A stretch of DNA of 64,000 nt, from NCBI GenBank assembly GCA_028824415.1, contig JAPPDX010000048.1, positions 24,395 to 88,394 on the forward strand, in the 5' to 3' direction. This document shows, one piece after another, positions 1 through 9,400 of the stretch (positions within the stretch are counted from its first letter, which is position 1; every line of letters starts with the position of its first letter). This stretch comes from a bacterium. Lineage in GTDB: Bacteria; Actinomycetota; Acidimicrobiia; Acidimicrobiales; CATQHL01. A program made the translations under genes and the position numbers. The notes under the pieces were generated by a model that searched no databases, was not told the origin of the DNA, and saw only the letters and a program-made list of their open reading frames with translations.

Positions 1-2
1 TC

Positions 3-122
3 CAAGGGCTCGAGGGAGGCGAGATCTCGCTGCGACTGCTGAGCCACTACGCGTCCGCCGTCCAGCATCAGCAATACCACGGCCTCGACGTCGTGACGGT
101 CCAAGTCAGACGATCCGCCTAG
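3..122 (+). CDS. 3' end of an unidentified CDS (truncated by window start)
   Basis: Open frame from base 3 ending at TAG 120-122: QGLEGGEISLRLLSHYASAVQHQQYHGLDVVTVQVRRSA*. Confidence 0.4.
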   Translation, partial: QGLEGGEISLRLLSHYASAVQHQQYHGLDVVTVQVRRSA

Positions 123-156
123 CCCAGCCGAACGGCTCGCCGTCGTCACTCCCTCC

Positions 157-2631
157 TCAGACGACGAGGTTGACCAGCTTGGGGGGGCGGGCGATGACCC
201 GGCGGGGTTCGCCGCCGTCGAGGTGGCGCTGTACGCGCTCTGAGGCGAGGGCGTGCTCGACCGCCTCGGACTCGCCGATGGCGGCATCCACTTCCAGGCG
301 GTCGCGCACCTTGCCGTTCACCTGAACGACGAGGGTCACCCTTTCGGCCGCCAGCTTCGCCGGATCGGCGACGGGCCACGGCTCGGTGTGGATGTGGCGG
401 CCGCGGCGGCGCTCCCACAATTCGGCGGTGATGTGCGGAACCATCGGGGCCATCACCAGCAGCAGCCGGTCCAGCACCTCGTCCAATACGTCGCCGTGGG
501 GACCGGCGGCGGCCTGCACGTAGCGGTACAGATCGTTGGTGAACTCCATGCAGGCAGCGACCGCGGTGTTGTAGGACCAGCGGTCGAAGTCGCGGGTCAC
601 GCGGTCCACCAGCCGGTGAGAGCCGCGGTCGATCTCGAGGTCGGCCTCGCCGATTGCGCCCGACCGGACCGGAGAGCCGGCATGCGCCTCGCCGGTCACC
701 AGGCGCCAGACGCGCCCTAGGAACTTGGCGCACCCGTCGATCCCGAAGTCCTCCCAGTCCACATCGTCCTGGGGTGGCTTCACCTGCAGGTGCGCCAGAC
801 GCAGGGCATCGGCGCCCTGGCGGTCCAGGATCTCCTCGGGCGCCACCAGGTTTCCCTTGCTCTTGGACATCTTCGCTCCGCCGAGGCGGATCATGCCCTG
901 GGTGAACAGCCGGGCGAAGGGTTCGCTCAGGTCGGGCGGAGCCACACCGATGTCGGCCAGGGCCTTGGTGAAGAAGCGTGCATACATGAGGTGCAGGATT
1001 GCGTGCTCGATCCCCCCGATGTACTGGTCCACGGGCAGCCAGCGCGCCGCCGCTTGCGCAGAGAACGGCGCTTCGTCGTTGGCCGGGTCGGCGAAACGGA
1101 GGAAGTACCAGGACGAGTCGACGAACGTGTCCATGGTGTCGGTCTCGCGCCGCGCCGGACCGCCGCATACCGGGCACGTGGCCTCCAGGAAGCCCTCGTG
1201 GGCGTTGAGTGGCGAGCGGCCCGTGGGCAGGAAGTCCACGTCGTCGGGTAGCAGGATCGGCAATTCCGACTCCGGCACCGGCTGGTAGCCGCACACTTCG
1301 CAGCAGACCATCGGGATGGGACAGCCCCAGAATCGCTGGCGCGACACCAGCCAGTCGCGCAGCCGGTAGTTGACCTTGCGGTGTCCCAGACCCTCCGATT
1401 CCACCCAGTCGGCGGCCCGCTCGATGGCGTCGGCGACCGCCAGACCGTCGAGCCAGTCGCTGTTGATCGACGGCCCCTCGCCGCTGTAGGCCTCGCCCTC
1501 CCAACCGTCAGGCGGCCGCACGGTCCGCACGATGGGCAGTTCGTGGGCCACCGCGAACTCCCAGTCGCGCTGGTCCTCGCCCGGCACGCCCATGATCGCC
1601 CCGGTGCCGTAGGTCATCAGGACGTAGTCGGCCAGGTAGAGCGGAACCGGATCGCCTGTGAAGGGGTTGACGACCGACGTGCCGCAGGCCACGCCGCGCT
1701 TGTCGAGGCGCCCTTCGGTGGACAGGCGCTGCATCTCGCTCTGGGACGCCACCGAACGGCGGAACTCCTCGACGGCGGTCCGCTGCGAGGGTGCCGTCAG
1801 CTCGGCGACCCGGGGATGCTCGGGGGAGAGCACCGCGTAGGTGATGCCGAACCCGGTGTCGGGACGGGTGGTGAACACCTCGATGGGCGGCACATCGGCG
1901 CGGGGTAAACCATCGGCATCGGCGATGGGTAGGGCGAGTTCGGTACCCACCGAGCGCCCGATCCAGTTCCGCTGCATGTTCTTGACGCGCTCGGGCCATT
2001 CGATGCCGGCGGTGTCGTCGAGGAGGCGCTGCGCATATGCCGTGATGCGGAAGAACCACTGCGCCAGCTCGCGGTGCTCCACGAGGTCGCCGGAGCGCTC
2101 ACACGTGCCGTCGGGCAGAACCTGCTCGTTGGCCAGCACCGTCTGGCAGCCCGGACACCAGTTGACGGGCGCGGAGTCCCGGTAGGCCAGTCCCGCCTCG
2201 TAGAACTTCAAGAAGATCCACTGCGTCCAGCGGATGTAGGTGGGGTCGTGGCTGCGGAACACCCGGCGCTGGTCGTAGACGGCGCCGATGCGCTCCAGCG
2301 ATGACGACAGTTCGGCAATGCGCGCCTCGGTGAAGCTGCGGGGGTGCTCTCCGGTGCGGATGGCGGCGTTCTCGGCGGGAAGCCCGAAGCTGTCGAAGCC
2401 GATGGGTGACAGCACCCCGTCACCGCGCATGGTGCGGTAGCGAACGAGCAGGTCACCGAAGGTGTAGTTCCGCACGTGGCCCATGTGCGCGGGGCCGCTG
2501 GGATAGGGGTACATGGACAGCACGTAGAAGGGCGGGCGCGGATCGTCGTTGTCGATCTCGTAGGTGCCCTCGTCGCGCCAACGCCGTTGCCAGCGGCTCT
2601 CCATGGCCACTGCGTCGTAGCGGTCCCGCAC
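157..2631 (-). CDS. leuS: Leucyl-tRNA synthetase
   Basis: 824 aa; [19 protein letters not shown] (HIGH-type) and KMSKSKGN motifs, CP1 editing region. Confidence 0.98.
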   Translation of the reverse strand: MRDRYDAVAMESRWQRRWRDEGTYEIDNDDPRPPFYVLSMYPYPSGPAHMGHVRNYTFGDLLVRYRTMRGDGVLSPIGFDSFGLPAENAAIRTGEHPRSFTEARIAELSSSLERIGAVYDQRRVFRSHDPTYIRWTQWIFLKFYEAGLAYRDSAPVNWCPGCQTVLANEQVLPDGTCERSGDLVEHRELAQWFFRITAYAQRLLDDTAGIEWPERVKNMQRNWIGRSVGTELALPIADADGLPRADVPPIEVFTTRPDTGFGITYAVLSPEHPRVAELTAPSQRTAVEEFRRSVASQSEMQRLSTEGRLDKRGVACGTSVVNPFTGDPVPLYLADYVLMTYGTGAIMGVPGEDQRDWEFAVAHELPIVRTVRPPDGWEGEAYSGEGPSINSDWLDGLAVADAIERAADWVESEGLGHRKVNYRLRDWLVSRQRFWGCPIPMVCCEVCGYQPVPESELPILLPDDVDFLPTGRSPLNAHEGFLEATCPVCGGPARRETDTMDTFVDSSWYFLRFADPANDEAPFSAQAAARWLPVDQYIGGIEHAILHLMYARFFTKALADIGVAPPDLSEPFARLFTQGMIRLGGAKMSKSKGNLVAPEEILDRQGADALRLAHLQVKPPQDDVDWEDFGIDGCAKFLGRVWRLVTGEAHAGSPVRSGAIGEADLEIDRGSHRLVDRVTRDFDRWSYNTAVAACMEFTNDLYRYVQAAAGPHGDVLDEVLDRLLLVMAPMVPHITAELWERRRGRHIHTEPWPVADPAKLAAERVTLVVQVNGKVRDRLEVDAAIGESEAVEHALASERVQRHLDGGEPRRVIARPPKLVNLVV

Positions 2632-2724
2632 GCCCCGATGCTAGAAGGATCGGTTCCCGTTCAGGCGATCCCTCCCGCTTCCACGACAGGCAGATTGCGG
2701 CGTGCTTGGTAGCCTGCTGCCGCC

Positions 2725-2798
2725 GGGGCTATAGCTCAGTTGGCTAGAGCGCTGCCATGGCATGGCAGAGGTCACGGGTTCGAGTCCCGTTAGCTCCA
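2725..2798 (+). tRNA. tRNA-Ala (anticodon GGC)
   Basis: Cloverleaf by eye: acceptor GGGGCTA/TAGCTCC, anticodon loop ATGGCAT, T-arm ACGGGTTCGAGTCCCGT. Confidence 0.95.
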
Positions 2799-3679
2799 CC
2801 GGGCCGTCTGTACCCTGCTCACCCTTCCGGCGTGTGTGCCTCGGGTGCGTTCAGCGCCGCTCGGCGGCCCGATCCTTGCCGCCTGTTGTCCTCTTCGACA
2901 TCCGCTTTGCGGACCGTGACGATCAGTTGCCCTCACTGCGCACGTCGGTCGGCGCGCCCGCGGGGCACATCATGGAGCCGGCGTCCCCCCGACGTGAACG
3001 CGCCATTCGTGCCACTTTCTTGCCACTGATCTGCGCCATGTTGTAGTCGACATTGTCCGCCTGACCGTTCCGTCCACTTCCTCCCATACTGTCGCCGACG
3101 CGGCGCTTCTTTCGTGATACGACCTCCCCGGCCGCTGCGATCATGAGCGCCGGAGGCAGCCACAGGGTCCATGTCGTCCCGCCAGAATCCGATGACCCTG
3201 CAAGGGTCCGCCTCGGGGCGACCATTGGCAACTTCGTCCTCGCACCGGAACTCCCGCGCCACGTGCGGTCGAGATGTCCGTGACAGAGGGATGCAGAATC
3301 ATCGATATACAACTGCAGTAGCCCGAACTTTCCCGATAGCGGGCCTGCGGACAGCGAGGCGACCTCCCCCCGCCGCATTGGTGGCCGGTGTTCACGGCGT
3401 GACGCTTGTGGCCGCCGTAGAATCAAAGAAAGATCCTGACTCCTAGATCATCTATAGAATACAATAATAATTTGATAAAGAACTATCTAATAGTCGTGGA
3501 TAGATCGAGTTGTGGAGCCACCGCGACGAGTCGTGCGATAGCTCACTCACTCTGCATGAACGGATCCGGCACTTGCAGAGAACTTGCCACGCGCGCCCGA
3601 AGGTATTGACCTAGTCTTAGTGCGCTGCGGCTGTAGAAGCGTAGAAGGCGGACTCGCGCTACAAGACCCCAGACACTAG

Positions 3680-4144
3680 GTGGAATCGATGCAAAAAAGA
3701 TCGAGGGAAGAGTTAACCCAGCGCCTGGTCGACTCAGTGGAGCACTTGAACAGGCAACTTCGACTGGACCGGCTAAGCGAGTGGCAGGACTTGGGCCTGA
3801 CCATCCCTCAGGCCAAGACCCTCTTCCTCCTCGAGAGGCAAGGGCCGCAGCGGATGGGGACCATCGCGGGCGCCCTGGGGATCGCCGTCTCAGCCACCAC
3901 GACCGTCGTGGACCGCCTCGTCGAGCGGGGTCTGGCAACGCGCCTCTCAGACCCGAAAGACCGCAGGGTCGTGATCTGTGAACTCACCGAGCAGGGACGT
4001 GAGGCGGCCGACAGGTTCTGGACGATCGGCCACGAACGTCTCCGCATGCTGGCAGATCACCTGAAGGCCGAACAGCTAACAGGTCTGGTTCAGGCGTTCG
4101 AGCAGATGTGCGACGCCGAGGCCGACGCTTCCGCCAAGTCCTGA
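3680..4144 (+). CDS. MarR family transcriptional regulator
   Basis: 154 aa; wHTH with VDRLVERGLATRLSDPKDRRVVICELTEQG wing signature. ATG 3689 is an alternative start. Confidence 0.9.
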   Translation: MESMQKRSREELTQRLVDSVEHLNRQLRLDRLSEWQDLGLTIPQAKTLFLLERQGPQRMGTIAGALGIAVSATTTVVDRLVERGLATRLSDPKDRRVVICELTEQGREAADRFWTIGHERLRMLADHLKAEQLTGLVQAFEQMCDAEADASAKS

Positions 4145-4417
4145 CGGTCCACCCGGCCAACTCGCTCGCGGCCCTGAGCCGGCGGGGCGCCTGAGCCCGA
4201 ACCTGCGCCGGAATCCCCTTTTCCCGGGGCGCCCGGCAGGCCGGTGGCGCCAGGGCACCGTGACGTGTTCCCGATCGGCGAGCCCGCTGGTTAGGTTGTC
4301 AACAAGCACCATGGTCTCTGGGAATCTCTTCGCCAATGCTGTCAACGCGCGTACGGCCTCGGGCGTCTGTACGTGCGTAGGTTGAATGAACCTGCAGCGA
4401 GCCATGAGCCTGCAGCC

Positions 4418-4969
4418 ATGAGCGCCCCGCAGCGGCGAGGCGGCCCACGAGGAAGCGAGACCCAAGATGACCTGCTGGTCCGGCTATTCGCCGACCATTA
4501 CAAGGATCTCGTTCGTCTCGCCTCGTTGCTTCTCGACGATGTGGGGAGCTGCGAGGAAGTCGTGCAGGACGCCTTCGTGAAGATGCACACCCTCACGAGC
4601 CGCCCCGAGGAGGGCAAAGAGGCCGCCTACCTGCGCAGCATCGTCATGAACGGCGCACGCTCGCGCATGCGCAGGCGCATGGTGCGCCGGCGTGTGGTAC
4701 CCGAGGCGCCGACACCTACCGACAGCGCAGAGGTGGGCGCGCTCGAGCGGTTGCAGAGCGACGCGCTGATCGACGCCGTCCGCAACCTGCCGCGACGGCA
4801 GTCAGAAGTGCTCACCCTGCGGTACTACCTGGACCTCAGTGAAGCCGAGATCGCCGAGACCCTCGGCATCTCCGCGGGATCGGTCAAAACGCACGCCAGC
4901 CGCGGCCTGGCGGCTCTGGAGCGGAAGCTGACATCGGCCGAAGCGGACACGGACGAGGGAACCTCGTGA
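4418..4969 (+). CDS. RNA polymerase sigma factor, ECF/SigE-like sigma-70 family
   Basis: Region 2 (FADHYKDLVRLASLLLDDVGSCEEVVQDAFVKM) and region 4 (LPRRQSEVLTLRYYLDLSEAEIAETLGISAGSVKTHASRGL). Confidence 0.92.
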   Translation: MSAPQRRGGPRGSETQDDLLVRLFADHYKDLVRLASLLLDDVGSCEEVVQDAFVKMHTLTSRPEEGKEAAYLRSIVMNGARSRMRRRMVRRRVVPEAPTPTDSAEVGALERLQSDALIDAVRNLPRRQSEVLTLRYYLDLSEAEIAETLGISAGSVKTHASRGLAALERKLTSAEADTDEGTS

Positions 4970-6762
4970 ACATCGAGGAACGCCTCAGGAGTGCCTTCAC
5001 TCAGCGGGCCGAGGACGTCGAGGTGTCGCCCGGCGCCCTGTTCGAGATCCAGCGCCGCCTCGGCCGCCGGCGCCGCGTGCCCCGGGTGCCCGAAGTGCGC
5101 CTGCGGCCGGCAATGGTCCTGGCGGCAGCGGCATGCGCGGCAATCGCCGTCGTTGTCTCGATCTCCGTGACAGGTCCCACTGCGACACCGCCGATTCAGA
5201 CCGACACCCCACCCGTTGCCGCTACCGCCGATCCGGACGCGGTGGCACCGACCACGGCCGACCCGCCGCCGACCCCTCAACCGACGACGCCGGCTCCCCC
5301 CTCCGTCACCCAGGTGGATCCTCAGTCCGGCGGCTCAGGGCAGATCACCACCACCACGCCGCCCCCGGCACCCCCCACACCCCCGGCACCCCCGACGTCT
5401 CCGGCGCCGGCAGAACCGACACCTCCAGCCGCAACCACCCCGACGACCCAACCCGACCCGGAGAGCGAGACGGTCAGCGCGGAGGTGCCGGAGTGCCCGG
5501 CGGATCCCGGTGGCGACGGCACCGAGACCTCGTCGACCCAGGTGACTGTTTACTTCGCCTGCGGTGGCAACGACGCGGTCCCGCGACTGCGATCCGCTGC
5601 AACCAACAACCTTCCGACGGCGCTGGGAATCCTCCTGGGCGGCCCCAACGAGGCCGACAGCACGGCCGGGTTCCAAGGACTCAGCAACAATTCGGCCACG
5701 ACAGCGACAACCATGACGACCGACCGGTGGGTGACGATCGATCTCCCGGCCGGCCTCACCGGAGCATTCGAGAGCGACGGAGGCATCACAGCCCAGCAAT
5801 TCCTCGCACAACTCAACGCCACGGTGTTCGAGTTCGGCGAGTTCGATGTTGCCGAATACCGCCTCGACGGTGACTGCGCGGCGTTCGGCAACCTCGTCGG
5901 CGCGTCCTGCCAGATCCACATCCGCGACGGCGACGGTTCCACCAGCCACACCAGCGAGTTGACCGCCCACACGATCGGTGACGTGGACTCGCTGATCCGT
6001 GCCGAACCCGCCGACAGCGCCGCCGAGTTGGGCTCCCTGAGCGACGGTGCCCGCCTCACCGACGGCCGTTCCGGCAGCGGCAGCGAAGCCTGGGCCGAGG
6101 TCGTGACCGCAGCCGGCGACAGGGGCTGGGTCTCGACTGAGACAATCGTGGCGCAGCCGCTCTCCATCGACAGCTCGACAGGAGCGACGATTGCGAGCCT
6201 GGCGCGCCGGCTCACAACCGGTCCCGGGCTCGAGGCGTCCGCCTTCAGGCCGGCAGGTCTGGTGCTCCGATGGGGAGCCGACGCCAGCGACCTCGCCGTC
6301 GTGTCGACCACCGGCGCGGCGGCCGGCGGCGACTGGTGGTACACCCCGGTGGATACGCCCTCGCCACGGGACGGGTCTCCGCAGTCGTCGCTGGCCGACC
6401 TGCTGTGGATCGACGGCAGCGGCGACGACGCCACCGTCACGGTCAACGCGCCCGGTCCACTCGGCGAGCCGCACGGCGACTTCGCCTCGCTGGCCTACGT
6501 CTCGATCTACCGGCCGGCGATCGAGACGGGAACCCTGCCGCCTCCCCTCGCCCCCACCCCCACAACGACGACCCAGGCTTCGACCTCCGAGGAGTCCGAC
6601 CTGCCCCCGGCGCTTCCCACGCCGGCCGACGAGACCGACAGCGCCGACGACACCGAGGAGGAACCGGATCCGCCCCGCGCCCAGATCAGCGTGATCTTCG
6701 ACTTCCTGTCACCCGCCGGTCCCCGTGTCGCCGCAGTGGAGGCGATCTGGATCCAGCCGTGA
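4966..6762 (+). CDS. Membrane-anchored protein with possible anti-sigma-like N-terminus, Pro/Thr-rich linker, GerMN-like and SH3-like segments
   Basis: GTG start overlapping sigma stop; single TM (AMVLAAAACAAIAVVVSISV), PT-rich linker, GerMN-like region (ALGILLGGPNEADSTAGF...VTIDLPAGL). Confidence 0.7.
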   Translation: MNIEERLRSAFTQRAEDVEVSPGALFEIQRRLGRRRRVPRVPEVRLRPAMVLAAAACAAIAVVVSISVTGPTATPPIQTDTPPVAATADPDAVAPTTADPPPTPQPTTPAPPSVTQVDPQSGGSGQITTTTPPPAPPTPPAPPTSPAPAEPTPPAATTPTTQPDPESETVSAEVPECPADPGGDGTETSSTQVTVYFACGGNDAVPRLRSAATNNLPTALGILLGGPNEADSTAGFQGLSNNSATTATTMTTDRWVTIDLPAGLTGAFESDGGITAQQFLAQLNATVFEFGEFDVAEYRLDGDCAAFGNLVGASCQIHIRDGDGSTSHTSELTAHTIGDVDSLIRAEPADSAAELGSLSDGARLTDGRSGSGSEAWAEVVTAAGDRGWVSTETIVAQPLSIDSSTGATIASLARRLTTGPGLEASAFRPAGLVLRWGADASDLAVVSTTGAAAGGDWWYTPVDTPSPRDGSPQSSLADLLWIDGSGDDATVTVNAPGPLGEPHGDFASLAYVSIYRPAIETGTLPPPLAPTPTTTTQASTSEESDLPPALPTPADETDSADDTEEEPDPPRAQISVIFDFLSPAGPRVAAVEAIWIQP

Positions 6763-6813
6763 CCGCGCCTGCCGACGACCCCGGGCCTTTCCGACGTTAG
6801 AGTTGTCCTACCT

Positions 6814-7437
6814 GTGAGAAGTTGTCGACCTGTTCGAACCGCCCGCCCCGGAGCGGGCTCTCGAAGAACCCTCAGCGGCCTCGCTGTTGCTGTGCTGGCA
6901 ACCGGCGCAGTCATGCTCGCCGCCTGCGGGGGTGGCGAGCAATCCCAGGTCAGCACGGCGGCTCCGGCTGCCGACCCGACCCCTCCACCCGAGCCGGCTC
7001 CGCCCGCGCCCCCAGCGGCTCCCGGCAACGACCTTCCCGGGGTCACCGTCGTGGACGTCGTGAGCGGCGAGAGCCTCGTGCTCTCGTCGCTGGCGCCGGC
7101 CGACCGACCGATCCTGGCGTGGTTCTGGGCACCGCATTGACCGGTTTGCCGCCGGGAGGCTCCCGGCGTCGAGCAGTTCGCTCGAGACCACGGAGACGAG
7201 ATACTCGTCATCGGCCTGGGCACCCAGGACAACCTGGAGCTCGCCGAGGAGTTCGTCGCCTCAGCGGGGATCTCCTCGTTCCAGATGTTCTGGGATGAGT
7301 CGTTCGACTCGTGGGCTCAGCTCGGCGTGGCGTCCCAACCGGCATGGGCACTGTTCTCTCCCGCCGGCGAGTATGTCGAGGGTAGTTTCGGCGAGATCGA
7401 CACCGCGGGGGTGCTCGCCAGGGCCGCATCACTCTGA
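6814..7437 (+). CDS. Thioredoxin-like lipoprotein, probable selenoprotein (UGA at 7138-7140 read as Sec; UPVC motif)
   Basis: One frame from GTG 6814 to TGA 7435 if UGA 7138 is recoded: ...DRPILAWFWAPH-U-PVCRREAPGVEQFARDHGDEILVIGLGTQD...SQPAWALFSPAGEYVEGSFGEIDTAGVLARAASL; lipobox LAAC; cis-Pro motif downstream of the UGA. Confidence 0.85.
7138..7168 (+). promoter_or_regulatory. Candidate bacterial SECIS element, copy 1 (UGA plus downstream hairpin)
   Basis: 8-bp perfect stem CGCCGGGA (7150-7157)/TCCCGGCG (7161-7168), 3-nt loop GGC; 17 nt between UGA and loop. Confidence 0.75.
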
Positions 7438-7486
7438 CATCCGCCGCCGATGCACCACGCGCCGGATCGGTAGAGTCTTCGCAGCC

Positions 7487-8200
7487 ATGAACTGCGACGA
7501 ACAAGTCCGATTCGACAGCTCCGGCGGGGTTCGGTGCCGGGCACTCACATGGCGGATCATCGCCGTGACGGCCGTGGCGGCCGCGGTGGCGGCGTCCTGC
7601 AGCGGTTCGGAGACGACACAGTCGAGCCCGCAGCCGCCGGCTCCGGCAACGCCCGCCGCAGCGGCACCGGCACCGCCGGAGGGTGCCGCCCCGACGCCCG
7701 CCGAGAGCGCGGCACCGCCGGCACCCGCACCCGAACCCCCACCGCCGGCACCCGCACCCGAACCCCCGCCGCCGGCACCCGCCGGACCCAACGATCTCCC
7801 CACCTCGACCGTGGTGGACGTCTTCACCGGCGAGAGCCTCGTGCTGGCCTCGTTCGCTCCCGCTGACCGGCCCATCCTCGTGTGGGTCTGGGCCCCCCAT
7901 TGACCGGTCTGCCGCCGGGAGGCACCCGGCGTCGAGCAGTTCGCTCGAGACCACGGCAACGAAATCCTCATCGTGGGGTTGGGCACTCAGGACACCTTGA
8001 CCGAGGCTGAGAGCTTCGCGGCCATGACAGGGATCGGGTCGTTCCCGGTGGTCTGGAGCGAGTCGTTCGACCCGGCGGCGCTATTGGGTGTCTTCTCCCA
8101 CCCCGCGTGGATCCTGCTGTCGCCGTCGGGAGAGGTCGTCGAGCGCGGCGTCGGCGGCGTGGACGCGGCTGAGATATTGCAGAAGGCCACCGCTCTCTAG
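7487..8200 (+). CDS. Thioredoxin-like lipoprotein, probable selenoprotein (UGA at 7901-7903 read as Sec; UPVC motif), paralogue of 6814-7437
   Basis: One frame from ATG 7487 to TAG 8198 if UGA 7901 is recoded: ...DRPILVWVWAPH-U-PVCRREAPGVEQFARDHGNEILIVGLGTQD...SHPAWILLSPSGEVVERGVGGVDAAEILQKATAL; lipobox VAASC. Confidence 0.85.
7901..7931 (+). promoter_or_regulatory. Candidate bacterial SECIS element, copy 2
   Basis: 7-bp stem CGCCGGG (7913-7919)/CCCGGCG (7925-7931), loop AGGCA; 16 nt between UGA and loop. Confidence 0.75.
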
Positions 8201-8262
8201 CGAACTGCCTCCGGGGCTCTGGCGAACTGCCTCCGGGGCTCTGGCGAACAGTCTCCGGGGCG
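8197..8262. repeat. Three tandem 22-bp direct repeats overlapping the stop codon of the second selenoprotein
   Basis: ctagcgaactgcctccggggct / ctggcgaactgcctccggggct / ctggcgaacagtctccggggcg. Confidence 0.9.
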
Positions 8263-8278
8263 CCGGGCGGCGTCGCGC

Positions 8279-8710
8279 TCAGGCCGCTACCGGCTCCTGG
8301 GAGTACTTGGCCAGCAGGCCCAACGTGGCCCGGCGGTGCAGCATCTTCACGCGCACATCGGGGTAGCGCGTCCGCAGCTTGCGCACCTTGCGGTTCTTGC
8401 GGGTCACGAGCTTCTGCTTCAGCGTCGTCAGCTCGACGTACATGTCATAGGCGGGAAGGTAGAAGTCCGGCGTGAAGGCCTCCAGGACACGCCCCGAAGG
8501 GTCCCGCTCGAGCACGAACGTGGTGGGTTCGTACTGCCACGACACGCCGTAGAAGTCCAAGAGCTCACTGAACGCCCGCTCGGAGGCGTGGGCGAAGCCG
8601 ACTCCACCGGTGGCAGGATCCGCTGGCTGCACGTCTCCGAGCCGCTCAGGTGTGGCGACGCTGCCCTCAGGTGCCGTAGCCGGCGTCCGCCTCAGGTGTC
8701 GGGGACTCAC
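8279..8710 (-). CDS. Conserved hypothetical protein with nuclease-like motif (start uncertain; ORF open to 8788)
   Basis: FTPDFYLPAYDMYVELTTLKQKLVTRKNRKVRKLRTRYPDVRVKML resembles a PD-(D/E)XK-like core. Confidence 0.65.
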   Translation of the reverse strand: MSPRHLRRTPATAPEGSVATPERLGDVQPADPATGGVGFAHASERAFSELLDFYGVSWQYEPTTFVLERDPSGRVLEAFTPDFYLPAYDMYVELTTLKQKLVTRKNRKVRKLRTRYPDVRVKMLHRRATLGLLAKYSQEPVAA

Positions 8711-9200
8711 CTTCCGCTGGGGCTTCCCCCAGGCCACTCTCCTTGAGTTCGTCCCCGCGCCACCGGCTGAGTTCGCTGACGATGGCACCGTCCAGCTGCT
8801 CCTTGATCCCCTCGACCTCGAGCGTGATGAACGCCAGTGCCTGCTGGCCCGGGCGCTGGAGGAGGGCCACCAACTCGTCGGTGCTTGTCATGAAGAGCAC
8901 CTCGTCTCCGCTGATCACGAGCCGGCCTCCGGCGAAGTCCTCACCGAGGATGTCCTGGTGGTTCCGGAACACATCCCGAATCTGCTGGAGGCCGACACCC
9001 CCGTCGAGAAGGTCCTTGATGATCCGCAGCTTCACGAGATCGCCGTAGGAGTAGGCCCGGCGGCTGCCACTACCGGCCGCCGAGGTGATTGACGGCTGCA
9101 CAAGACCGGTCCGGGCCCAGTAGTCGAGTTGACGGTACGTGATGCCCGCGATCTCCTGCGTCTGCTTCGACGTGTAGCTACGCACGACGTTGTCGCTCAT
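8667..9200 (-). CDS. MerR family transcriptional regulator
   Basis: 177 aa; GITYRQLDYWARTGLVQPSITSAAGSGSRRAYSYGDLVKLRIIKDLLDGGVGLQQIR. Confidence 0.92.
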   Translation of the reverse strand: MSDNVVRSYTSKQTQEIAGITYRQLDYWARTGLVQPSITSAAGSGSRRAYSYGDLVKLRIIKDLLDGGVGLQQIRDVFRNHQDILGEDFAGGRLVISGDEVLFMTSTDELVALLQRPGQQALAFITLEVEGIKEQLDGAIVSELSRWRGDELKESGLGEAPAEGESPTPEADAGYGT

Positions 9201-9311
9201 GAACGTCCCCTCCAGGAGCTTGCGTTCAGGGGTGTAACTACTCTACTGCAATTCGCAGCAGCCTGTGAATATCTCGCCGTGGCGGCCCCCGCCCGGGCAG
9301 CAACCGACCAG

Positions 9312-9393
9312 CGAGGGTGGGGGACGCCGGGGTCGAAGTCCGGATCGATTACGCAGGCGAGAGCCGGACTCGGCACCGGCGGCCCCCGCCCGG
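9312..9393 (-). repeat. Dispersed ~82-bp palindromic element, copy A
   Basis: Reverse complement matches 17283-17364 and 46028-46109; outer 16-bp and inner 7-bp inverted repeats. Confidence 0.88.
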
Positions 9394-9400
9394 ACGGACA

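Noticed and set aside
7141-7437. Downstream thioredoxin half as an assembly error or pseudogene fragment
   Set aside because: The same TGA at the same catalytic codon occurs in the neighbouring paralogue, both downstream halves are intact to normal stops, and both carry a post-UGA hairpin. Sec recoding is the simpler explanation, but selenocysteine machinery was not seen in this window.
6814-8200. General reassignment of TGA as a sense codon
   Set aside because: Many other genes in the window end normally at TGA (for example rpmF, pckG and the His-triad gene), so a genome-wide code change is not supported.
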